Below, in pieces: positions 12,101 to 22,465 of a stretch of DNA of 64,000 nucleotides (positions are counted from its first letter, which is position 1; every line of letters begins with the position of its first letter). Source of the DNA: Brachionus plicatilis (Eukaryota > Rotifera > Eurotatoria > Ploima > Brachionidae). The stretch lies in contig QEOQ01000121.1 of the NCBI GenBank assembly GCA_010279815.1, positions 65,491 to 129,490 of the forward strand, in the 5' to 3' direction. A program made the translations under genes and the position numbers. Under the pieces are notes generated by a model that worked only from the letters and a program-made list of their open reading frames with translations, made no database searches and was not told the DNA's origin.

Positions 12101-15100
12101 ATTACTTTTGGAACAATGTCAAAATTTGGGTTTATTCCATACTGAACTAATACCATCGAAACCATGTAATAAAATTTTTTATTTTTTTTTAGAATAAACC
12201 TTGACGTCTGGGCAAAATCTTATTTATTGTACATTTTTATATTTTTACATTTTTACATTTTTGAGAGAAGAAAAAAAAATCTCAAAATCAAAAAATCTAA
12301 AAAAATTTTCATTAAAGAAAAGTAATAATAAATTCGCAATTAATTAAAAGGGATTTTCAAAAAATTATCCGTGGTTTTTACATTTAAATTTTTCTAAAAC
12401 TCCTTTCTAAGTAATTGCGAATTTATTATTACTTTTCTTGAATTTTTTTAGATTTTTTGATTTTGAGATTTTTTTTTCTTCTTTCAAAAATGTAAAAATA
12501 TAAAAATGTACAATAAATAACATTTTGCCGACGTCTGACTTTAAACTTAGAGTAAGCGCAAAACTTTGATTTTATTCTTAGAATAAATTGAATTTATTTT
12601 GCAATAAACTTAAAAAATTGTAGAGTTAAATTCGAAATAAAAAAAAAATTAAAAATTAAACTTTATTCTAATTTTTGTATTTATTCTAAGAGTAAAAATT
12701 TAATTCGATTAAAAATTAAAAATCAAAATTAAATTTAAAATTAAAAAATTCGATTTAATAGCCAAAAAAAATTAAATAAAAAAATTTATTTTTTATTTTG
12801 CCTAATAATTTTACCATTTTCGTCACGAGGTAGCCTTTTTCTACCACGTTTCCATTGATTTGAACAAGTTTCGATATTGGTAGCTATTGAAATTTGGGAT
12901 TTGGTTTGGTTGGTCTGAAGGTTCAATTCCCTAAAGGGGTTTCGATATGTTGGCTTTTGTCTATTTGTATTTACGGTTTGTGTTGACAATCGTGAAACAT
13001 ATGTTTTTGGATCTTTACCTATTTTTGAGTAATATTGCGGAATAAAATGGTTGGACGGATTAGAAGTAAAACCGTAAATACAAATAAAACTCAAACCCTA
13101 AATACAAATAGAGTTTAAGGTATTATTTTGTTAAAAAAGTTGTCATTAAAGACATTATTAAGACTTTTTAAATCAATGCACCATTTACCATTTTTTATAT
13201 CAATATCATTTTTTAGCATCATATAAGAAGAAAGATAACAATAATAAATTTTACGTGAAAAAATCCTATTAACTTTTAAACTAATTTTTACATATTGGCC
13301 GCAACAGATTCCTTTAATTTCTCTGTAAGTTCAGTCTACTTTTTACTCATGACACTTTTTCAAATATTTTTAAATACAGGACTTTTTTATTTTTTTTAAA
13401 AGAGATGATATTTTAAGAAAATCTAGAGAACCCATTTTTTGTAAGGGATTCATGATATTTTTATTGGCGATTTATTATTTTTAACTAAAATTACTTAATA
13501 AATTATATTTCTTATTAATTATTCAAAATCGTATTAAAATTACAAATTAAACATAATTTTACTTTAAATAAATTAAAAATCAGCTGATAGACGTTTAAGT
13601 CGATTTTGAGAAATTTTTTAAGCCAGAGAAGGATGTTTTGTACTATAAGAATTTTTTGCAGGGGTGAAGTTCGGAGCAAAAAAATTAAAGCTAAGCAAAA
13701 AGTTTTTTTTTTAATTTAAAAATAAACTAATAATTTTTAAAAATTTGAAAATTTTAAACATAAAAATCAAAAAAAAGTTCTATTAATTCAAAACTATGTT
13801 AAAATAACTTAACATTAAGTGCTGTTTTTATTAATATTCGATCTATCCTTCAAAATATAAAGATTTTTCGAATTTTTTGCTTTTGTTTACGTTTAACAGG
13901 TTATGTTGAAAAATGTTAAACATTTTTTTTTAAAATAACTGTAAAAAATTTAAATAAAATTGATGTTAAATTTAATAAAATATATTTTGCAATAGTTTTT
14001 GCTCAAAACTTCACCACCGTGAATTTTTTTTGAATTAGAACAATATTTAAATAATTTAGAATATTTATTTATTTATTTAATTAATAATAAAAAGGTCACT
14101 CAAACTACCACTGTTTTGGGTGTACCGTCAAATAAGGTACATCCCTAGTTTTTAGATTTTACATAGTTAGTAAATTTTCAAAAACCAGATTTGTACAAAA
14201 TTTAGAATATTATGGTGTTAATTTTGATGAAAAATGTGAGTTCTATAATCTGGTTTCTAATTAAGATCTGAATGATTCTTTATTTATTACAATTCAGTTT
14301 ATATAGTGACAAAGGATAAACAAAAATTTTTAAAAAAGTTAAATAAAAAGTTATATTTTTTAGAATTTTAAGTTAGTATCTTACTTCCCATCTTTTTCAC
14401 ATCATGTAAACCCATTTGGTAAAGTTAGACATTTTTAAAGAAAAAAATCACTGAAATATTAAATATTTTAGTTAAAATAAGAATACTTTGGACAAGTTGA
14501 AATTAATGATCAATCCAAAATATCAATTCAATTCAAACATCATTATTTAAGAAATTCATATTAATTTGTTTTAAAAAGATTCATAAAAAGATTTTATGAA
14601 TCATTTTTTACTTATGTAAATAAGAATAAAACGAAAGAAAAAAAACAGAAAAATTTAAAGCTTAAAGAAATTTGAATTGAAATGAAATTTGAATCGATTA
14701 ATAACTTCAACTTGCTATACTTTAGTAAATATTTTTTTATAATAAATAGGGAAGTTTTAGAAATTCAGGAATTTTAATTTTTTTTCAAAATTTTGGTAAT
14801 TTAGCAAAATTAGGTTGTAATAAATTGCAGAGTTTTTGAATGGGCTAAAAATTCGTTTGTACAAATTTTTACAATATCTAACTGTTTACAAAAATAATCA
14901 GTTAGATATTGTGAAAATTACGTTTTTACTTTTTGTACTGTAATTTTTGAATTAAAATTTCACTTTGTCTTAAAAAAATTATTCTTATTCTAAATTTATT
15001 CAATTTAGTTAAAATCACGATAGACTCTTAATTTTAATACAATTAAGAATTTTATAAATTATTTTCTACATCCTTGCCCCCTAAAAAGTCTAATTTTTCT

Positions 15101-16179
15101 TAAAATTTTGTTAAATTTGGCAAATAATTTACCAAAATTTAGTTGATTTTAAAATTTCAAAGCATTATATTTATTTATTTAAAACAACAAGCCAATTTCT
15201 TCAATTTTTTGAACATTTTTTGCATAAATTTACTTGGTATGACGGAAATTTGCTTAAACTAACCAAAAATCTGGCAAATTAATTTTTTTCCTTTGGTGTT
15301 TACATCAAAAATGTAAATTTACCAAAAATTACGTAATTACGTAATTATTAAGATCTCCTATCGTTTATATTTTTCAAAACAAAGTTAATTGCCAAACATA
15401 TTATTCAACTTATTTTATTTATAATAAAGCTTTAGTTCTTTCCTTAGCTTTCCAGGTCATTATCAATCATGCCGAATTTGGATAATTAATGTAACAAGTC
15501 TAGTGTAACATCTTTTTTAAAAATCAGAAAAATTCAATTTAAGAAAAAAATGTAATATTGGATTTATTTTATTTTTTAATATATTTGCCCCAACTCGGAC
15601 AATTAGCGAGGCGATAAAAAAAACAATCTTTACGATTTATTTTTTAAGTTTTTTGATTATCAAATTGATGATGAAGAAGATGAATATTTTTTGCTGATGA
15701 ATACCGAGGATGATATCGATGAATCTGAAATAAAGTCTTCAAAACTGATGGAAAATTTTGGTGAACAGGAAAATTCATATAAGCCTTATTTAAATTCGCG
15801 AAACAATGAATTCGAAGAGCTTGAGGTGCCGAAGTGTCTTGGCGACATATTCGAATCTGTAGCTGGAGCGATATTTTTGGATTCAAATAAATCGTTTGAC
15901 ACTGTTTGGAGGGTTTATTATGGACTAATGAAGCCTTATATTGACAAATTTACAAATGAAGTACCCAAATCTCCGATTAGAGAATTGCTAGAATTGGAGC
16001 CCGAAACAGCAAAATTTGAAAAACCAGAGCGAACAATTGATGGAAAAATTCGTGTTACAGTGTCTGTTTTTGGTCGTGGCAAATTTAAGGGAATTGGTAG
16101 AAATTATCGTATTGCCAAGAATGCTGCCGCTAAATTGGCACTCAAATTTCTCAAAGGCCAATCTAAGTCAGATGATTAA
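6123..16179 (+). CDS. dicer1: Dicer (Dicer-1-like) ribonuclease III, exons 6123-11726 and 15649-16179
   Basis: This is a large RNase III that cuts double-stranded or hairpin precursor RNA into small RNAs. The spliced product is 2044 residues (1868 codons + 177 codons including the stop); human DICER1 is about 1920. In order: a degenerate helicase (about residues 75-640), DUF283 (about 685-790; [18 protein letters not shown]), PAZ (ending near [13 protein letters not shown], about 1095), the platform block [18 protein letters not shown] (about 1150), RNase IIIa (about 1535-1705; [12 protein letters not shown] and [10 protein letters not shown]), RNase IIIb (about 1740-1935; [13 protein letters not shown], then [11 protein letters not shown] in exon 2) and a C-terminal dsRBD ([19 protein letters not shown]). 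Both catalytic E/D...D/E quartets are present. The helicase Walker A is replaced by [12 protein letters not shown] and the DECH box by FEEVSA. The junction is GAA|GTAGGT...TTTAAG|TTT, phase 0. The start at 6123 is the first ATG of a frame open for 5.6 kb. Confidence 0.95.
12203..12539. repeat. Long imperfect hairpin (MITE-like) in the Dicer intron
   Basis: The left arm, about 12203-12345, and right arm, about 12412-12539, are reverse complements over about 130 bases with few mismatches, around a loop of about 65 bases. Matching blocks include GCAAAATSTTATTTATTGTA at the outer end and AGTAATAATAAATTCGCAAT at the inner end. The outer ends contain GACGTC. No coding capacity is visible. This fits a foldback or MITE-type non-autonomous DNA transposon. 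Confidence 0.8.
12786..13094 (-). CDS. Hypothetical open frame with basic AT-hook-like C-terminus, probably transposon-derived
   Basis: The frame is 102 residues and lies inside the Dicer intron on the opposite strand. Composition is Asn/Thr/Gln/Ser-rich and ends in [13 protein letters not shown] followed by a short basic tail. The RGRK.LP core resembles an AT-hook. A comparable basic ending (KPLGRKKGSTNKSKK) closes a second repeat-embedded frame near 52235. I do not recognise a family. It may be the C-terminal end of a transposon protein; it starts without an obvious upstream exon, so it could also be a fragment. Confidence 0.35.
   Translation of the reverse strand: MSFICIYGFTSNPSNHFIPQYYSKIGKDPKTYVSRLSTQTVNTNRQKPTYRNPFRELNLQTNQTKSQISIATNIETCSNQWKRGRKRLPRDENGKIIRQNKK
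14055..14160 (-). mobile_element. Putative LINE 3' terminus in the Dicer intron
   Basis: Read on the minus strand, a GC-containing block with GTACCTTATTTGACGGTAC leads into a run of AAAT-type units at 14092-14060. This is the same layout as the LINE tail at the left edge of the window. No attached reverse transcriptase frame was found, so it would be a severely 5'-truncated copy. The call rests on layout alone. Confidence 0.3.
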
Positions 16180-17374
16180 TACATGTAGAATTTTTATTGT
16201 AAATTGTTAAAAAATTTTATTTGTTGGTAATTATATTTTTCAAATGCAAAAAGTTAATTACAAATTTTTTTAACTAATGATTTAAATTTGAATTCTAAAA
16301 TATAATACTCAAAAAAATTGCTAAATTTTAGATTTATTTTTAATTTACAAATATTTTTTTTTTAGAAAAAAGCAACAATTAAAACTAGAAGAAAAGAAGA
16401 TTTTTAAAATTTTGTTAACTCTGTAAAATTCACAGACTTATAAATCCTTTATCTACAAGTTTCGCAGCAATGTTCCTTTCTTGAGCAAAAATTTACCATA
16501 ATCATATATGATTTATATTGATTAAATACAGACATATAAAATTATAACATAATTAATGCATAAAAAATCTTTCAATTCAACTTAATAATACTCTATATTT
16601 AATCTAATACTTCCAATCGTACTTTTTTTTTCTAAGAAATTCAAATACAAATTGAATAAAAATTCTTCCTTTTTTGATGAATTAAAATTAAATTTTAATA
16701 ATAAATACTTTAAAGATACTGCAACATAGAGCAACATACTTTCTTACACCATTTTTACCCAAAATAAAATTTTTATTTTATTTTTTTTTTAGTAATTCAA
16801 ATAAATAAACAATTAAAATCTTAGTGATGTTTTTTTTTTGGGAAAAAGGTGCGAAAAAGTATATTGCTCTATGTTGCAGTATTATTGTAAGTTTTTTTAT
16901 TAACTTTAATTTTACATCTGGACCTTCTAGTGTTAATCGATCAAAAAAATGAAGATTATTCTTTCATGAGAACAAATTTAATGATATTAAGAGACCAAAT
17001 CAAAATGATAGTTTATTAAAATATTTTAATGTAGGGAAAATAAAAATCCATAAAAGAATAAAAATAGGGCCAAGCTTTCTGATAAAATTAGAATTACTAT
17101 TAAAAATTTTGTATTCATTTTGTACATATAAAAAAAACATATTTTATGTAACTTTTCTACGGTCATTAGCTCAGACAAAATTAGCATTTATTACATTTTA
17201 AAAATATCAAATTCAAATTTTTCATCAGGTCTTCAAAACTTCAATTTTTGTTGCATATTTTCGACCTAAAAGCCTTTTGAATTAAATAAATAAAGAATGT
17301 ATTTAAGAGTATTAGGATGGAATTTCTGAATTTTCTAATTTGTTGTTTAAAATTTAATTATAAGTTGTAAATTA
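16180..17374. other. Convergent intergenic region between Dicer and CDC50
   Basis: The 3' ends of two convergent genes face each other across 1.2 kb of AT-rich sequence. The only structure I can support is the foldback element at 16635-16920. No other coding frame is convincing. Confidence 0.5.
16635..16920. repeat. Foldback element, copy 1 of a family also at 25942-26305
   Basis: The left side begins with GAAATTCAAATACAAATTGAA, 20 of its bases being shared with the EHBP1-intron copy, and continues to TACTGCAACATAGAGCAACA. The right arm (about 16845-16900) is its reverse complement through TTGCTCTATGTTGCAGTA. The right outer terminus has diverged or been lost here. It has no coding capacity. 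Confidence 0.7.
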
Positions 17375-20300
17375 TTAAAATTGTTGACTCTCACTAGCCT
17401 CTATAACAGATATGTTGTTTCTGGAACTCGAAGCCATATTTGACTGATACAGATCATCGCTCGATTTTAAACTAGATTTTAAATTTAAAAAAAATTAAAT
17501 TAAACCATTTTAATTTTAACTTACTTTCGAGCAAATCTAAAATGAATAGCTAGAAATACAAAACCTAGTACAATGCACAATGATCCCACAACCAAATAGG
17601 CGATTCCGAGGAAAGGATTTTTCCCTCCTATCCAAGTGGTCGTACTGATAATAAACGTTTTTCTTCCATCAAAAGACGTCACTGGATAATCTAAAGGATA
17701 AAAAAAAATTATCAAAATCAATTGAAATTTTTTGTTTTAAGAACTTACTGTAATCAATTTTTATTTTGTAATAGCCTTTTGGCAAAGAACTATTGAAGGC
17801 AATTTTGGTATGATCAACTCTTCTGTATAATTTTCTAAAATTTGGCAAAGCAGCAGTTCTCATCCAGACAATCAAGTCTTCGTTTTTAAACCCATTATTG
17901 TTTGGATCATCCGGGTCCAATTCGGTGACATTTTTTTTCCAATTTATTGGTTTTATTGTATTAATAAAATTATTTTCTGGATTTTTGAATTTGACATCTT
18001 TATCAGTATTCCATGCTATTCCAGTTCTCAATAAATTAATTTGTATTGCAGGACTAATGTTAGCTACACCGGTATAATTAATTTCAAAAGAATCATTAAA
18101 TAGAGAGTTAGCAATTGCACCACATGGCGCAATGAACTTCTTTACTCCATCCACAGTTTGCTCGTCATATGGTTTACATTCACTGTTCAGACTTGTGTAA
18201 GATTTTCCTAATAGTTGGTTATCATCGCGCGATTTCACGTATCGTCTATGGTTTTGGTAAAAATTTTTTAGACCATAATATACATAAACTGGAGCCTCGA
18301 AGTCTTCATCGAGCTGAAAAGATATTTCACAATAACAAGTGGTTGTATGGTTAACTAATTTTGAGCATGGTGTGTTGGTATCTATTGAATTGCAATCAGT
18401 ATAATCATAAACAAACTCATTTACCTTAATAGAATTAATTTTGTGTTTTATAATCAAAATTAAAATAATTTAAAAGATGAATTACTATATTTGAGAAATG
18501 TAACAAGACACCACCGAGAATAACAAAAATAACTCCGATTGAAAAGAATAAAGGCAAAACGGTTTTCGCTGTAAGAATCGGCTGCCAGGCTGGCAATCTT
18601 TGCTGTTTTAACAATGTATCTTTTTAAAAAATATAAATCATGTGAATTTGTTATAAATAGTTTTAAAATTTAATACACATGATGCGCACTTGACACAATT
18701 GATGAATAATAAAATGATAATTAAAAGTGTTTTTTATTCTAGTTAATTTGAGAAAAGTTAATTATAGAAACATTAATCTGATTTACTAGTTAAGATAAAA
18801 AATAATAAAATTTTGAAATAATTTTGTGGCATTTTGAATCCAATGAAAAAAACAGAAAAAAATGAAAAAATTCATTAAATTTCTTTTTGAAAATTTTATC
18901 AGCTAAAAATTGCACATAATTTAAAATATACGAACAACAACTTTTTTGGAACATTAACAAAAACTGAAAAAAGGTGATACACTGAATAATCCAGTTGATA
19001 AAATTTTCAGAAATTAATTTTTGTTCTGTTCATGTGTGTTTTTATTTTTATTAAATTTTTTTTATTTCTTATTGTTAAAATCATAATAAAGTTTGTGTTG
19101 GTGTTTTAAATCGAATATTTGAATAGTATATTATTATATTATTAATGTTCACATTTATTGAATTTAATGTATTACTATATTTGAGAAATACAATAAATTC
19201 AACTTTTGACGTATCAATTCAAATTTTCAATTAAATTATTAACAATTATTTATCAATAATAATAAATACTAAATCACATAAAAGAATTATTGACTTGCGT
19301 TTCAAAAACTTTTGATTAAATTCCGAATAAAGGTTTTCTTAAAAAAATAAAGCCAGTCATAACTATAGTTCAGGTAAAACATCCCTATCATTACAAAATT
19401 GCCAATCAAAAAAAGTAAATTTCCATTTTATTTTATATGAAAGGGTTGCAATTGGATTAATAAAGAAGTAATAAAACAACAATCAGTTTTTAATTAATTA
19501 ATTCATAGTAAAAATAAAGAAATTGAAAAAAATTGTTTTGCTCATTTTTTACAAATAATAACTTGTTTTAAAAAGAAATTACAATATTTTTTGTAATTTA
19601 ATAATTAGTCTTCTTAAAGTAATAACTAGTAAAATTTCGTAAAATTCAATTTCTCATTTTTTTTTCAAAAAATCAAAAAATCAAATTTTTTTTTATGAAA
19701 AATCGACAAATTAAGAAATAAAAAAAATAACAAATTAAAAAAGAGCTTGACTCTTTTTATAAAAATCGTTACTACGTAAAATGGCACAAAATTAAAATTT
19801 TACATATGATTGTCCAGATACTTGAGTTCATAGAAATAAAGCTGTATATCTAACAGATTATATTAATTAATGGTAGTGACCTTAAGGATCAGAAAATGAT
19901 CAATCAAACGCTAAAATAAATATCAGAAATTATATCTTAATGTGTTAAAGTTAAATTTTAATAATCATGACTCAAATTTTTTTCGTAATTTTTTAATTAA
20001 TTTTTAATAATAAGACTTAATGCAGTGAAATATTTTCATGTTAAGCAAGCCATGTAATCAATTCCTTAATTTGTCCATTATTGATATTGCATGATTTCTG
20101 AAACTTTTAATTGAAGCCTTGTTCTCAATATACTTTAATTATTTTAGAGACACCGACGTCTAGTCGGGCTAAAATTTTATTATTATTCACCTGTGTTTTT
20201 TTTTAATATATCTAGCTTTATTGCTGGATTGAAAGTTTTAAAAAGGATTAGAAATTCCTAAATATTTACAGATCTCATCCTTCTAATTAAAGAATCAAAA

Positions 20301-20694
20301 ACAGGTAAATATGTAAATATTACTAATTTTCAAAAATTACATGTGAACAAAATGCCTTATACAAAATGTCCCAAAGCTTTAAAGAGTCATGCTATCTCAC
20401 TAAAAAAAATTCTATCCGAAAAACATTCAGAATTTAAAATATCATTTAAATGACCATCAAAATTTAAAAAAAATTTATACTTAAATTTAATCAAAATTAA
20501 TTAGACTCTAAAAATAATTTACTTTTTGGCCGTTTCGATTGTTTATTTTCTGGCTGTTCGGTTGAAGAGACAGTTGGTCCGGATGTGATGTCATCTCTGC
20601 TCCCTTCTGATTTTTTATATCCACGGTTTATTGCACTTGTATTGGCACGTTTTATTTGGTCTATATTGGTAATAACCGAGTCGTTTTGATCCAT
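17375..20694 (-). CDS. tmem30a: CDC50/TMEM30 family, P4-ATPase (lipid flippase) accessory subunit
   Basis: Five exons (20523-20694, 18486-18619, 17749-18424, 17525-17690, 17375-17471) give 414 residues; human TMEM30A has 361. The extra length is mainly a polar N-terminal extension. The family pairs with P4-ATPases, is needed for their exit from the ER, and supports phospholipid flipping. The first junction produces [15 protein letters not shown], a family signature. TM1 follows ([16 protein letters not shown]), then a long lumenal domain with [33 protein letters not shown] and [20 protein letters not shown] and [11 protein letters not shown] precede TM2 ([13 protein letters not shown]), then a short cytosolic tail. 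Several N-x-S/T sites (NHT, NDS, NYT, NVT, NSS) fit a glycosylated ectodomain. Intron 1 is 1.9 kb (18620-20522); the others are 61, 58 and 53 bp. TMEM30A versus B cannot be decided. Confidence 0.93.
18620..20522 (-). other. CDC50 intron 1, no recognisable content
   Basis: This 1.9 kb intron begins GTAAAT and ends AAAAAG on the minus strand. It is AT-rich. A short GC-containing island near 20150-20175 (GACGTCTAGTCGGGC) stands out, but I could not connect it to a gene or a complete repeat. Confidence 0.5.
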
Positions 20695-22465
20695 TTTTTC
20701 TTTTACTTTTCACCAAATTAATAACGAAGCTGTGTTAAATTCTTTGATAAAAAAACTGTTCAATTACAGTTAAGATAAAAAATCATGATTTTTTTTCTAA
20801 TAATAAAAAATTATTTATTGAGCAACAAAGATAAAAAATTTAGTTAAAATGCAAATTTAGTTTTATTCACTAATGTAAATTCTGTAATTAAAAAAGAAAA
20901 GGTAGAATTAAAATTTATCTTAAATTTAGGTCTGATCGATGTAAAAAAATTAAAACGTCGCGCATATAGTCAACAAGAATTATATAATATTCGTCTGTGG
21001 AAAAATTTTAATTTTGACTTTACGATCAACTCTTTTGCTGATGATTTTCTCTTTTATTTTCCAAATAAAAATTTATGTTTTTTTTATTTTTTTAAATTAT
21101 GATCTTTCGATCCAAATATTACTCCAAAAATAAAAAACAAAATAAATTATAAAATTTTATTATAATTCGAATATTTTCTCGCTCCAACATTCACTAATAA
21201 ATAAGTTAACTAAATTATTAAGATATCGCCCTTTTTCTAATTAAATATGGGACTTAACACTTTCATAAAGAAAGAATACTAAAATTGAGGTATATTACAA
21301 AAAAAGCGTTTCTTTTTATATATTAAGATATTTTTTTTTTTTAAACCGATTGAAACATTATTTCTAATTAACTTTTTTTTGAAAATTTTTATTTTATTAA
21401 AAAAAATTTATAAAAATTTTCTCTAGACAAAAGCAATATTTCCTGTTATGGATTTTTTTAGTTACTTTTAGTATACATTTAACATCAAAAATATCATTAT
21501 TTTAAAGTTTTTCTTAGATACGATGTCTGTGGCCATGACTACTCGATAATTTTAACAAAATAAAATATTCCTTACGCAAAAGATCAAATCATGATTGTTT
21601 GTAAAATTGGAATTTTGCTAAATGGAAAAAAAAGCTTACGTCAACTGAAAAATTTTGTTGAATATTTTTTCGCAAAAATGTATTTACATTCACCAACTAC
21701 TTTGGAACAAAATGAAAAATATTCAAATATTAGAAGAAAATAAACTAATTTCAACCGAATGATGCAAAATATTTAATTGCCTCGGTGTCATCTGCAAGAA
21801 TAGACACTTTTAAAAATAATTCAACGAATTTAGCTACTTTTTTCAAGGTTTTTGTTTATTCAAAGACCAACTTTAGGATGCTTTGAATTAAAAAAATATG
21901 ATTTAATCTAATTTTAACCAAAGTAAAAAAAATAAAAGTGACATTCATTGAAAACACAACTATTTTTATCTAATTTTATTTGGCATGCCAAACATAATGA
22001 ATGAACAAAGTCGTAAATTTTTTTTATTTTCTAATAACATTGATTAATTTCATAAAAAATATCTCAAATTAAAAAAAAAATTACTAAATTAATAAAAATT
22101 TGTAAAAAAATCTTGCCCCAATTATTACTTTATGGTTCAAGTGGCTGATCATTTGAGTCCAAAAATATCGATCTAATTAAGCTATGAAACTATGTGTACT
22201 CTTTTTATTATAATAATTTAAATTAAGTCTATAGATTAGAAATTTTGCTTATAAAAACTAACAGTTGTCAAGCTTTATTCTTGAATTTGAAAAATTTATT
22301 ATAATATCTGCTATAATTTTTGAATTTATTCAATTTTGAAATAGAATCGCTTTGTGATATTGAATGTTCGAATTCTATTCTAAAAATGCATTTTCTCCTA
22401 CCTATCAAGCTTTTATTTTGATTAAAAATTAATTAGTTTTTTGTAGATTTGGGCTATGAATAATC
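20695..22465. other. Divergent intergenic region between CDC50 and EHBP1
   Basis: The two flanking genes are transcribed away from each other, so both promoters must lie in these 1.8 kb. The stretch is AT-rich with no coding frame and no motif I would assign. Confidence 0.5.

Larger units (their letters stand above)
11727..15648 (+). other. 3.9 kb Dicer intron carrying transposon debris
   Basis: The intron starts GTAGGT and ends TTTAAG. It separates the first half of RNase IIIb from its last two catalytic residues and from the dsRBD. It contains a long hairpin element (12203-12539), a minus-strand open frame with a basic tail (13094-12786), and near 14055-14160 a block whose minus strand ends in repeated AAAT units, like a LINE 3' tail. 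The remainder is AT-rich and shows nothing recognisable. If the intron were retained, translation would stop five codons into it at 11744. Confidence 0.8.

Noticed and set aside
20150..20175. GACGTCTAGTCGGGC island as another end of the Dicer-intron hairpin family
   Set aside because: Only the GACGTC core and general AT-rich flank are shared. The rest does not align and no second arm was found.
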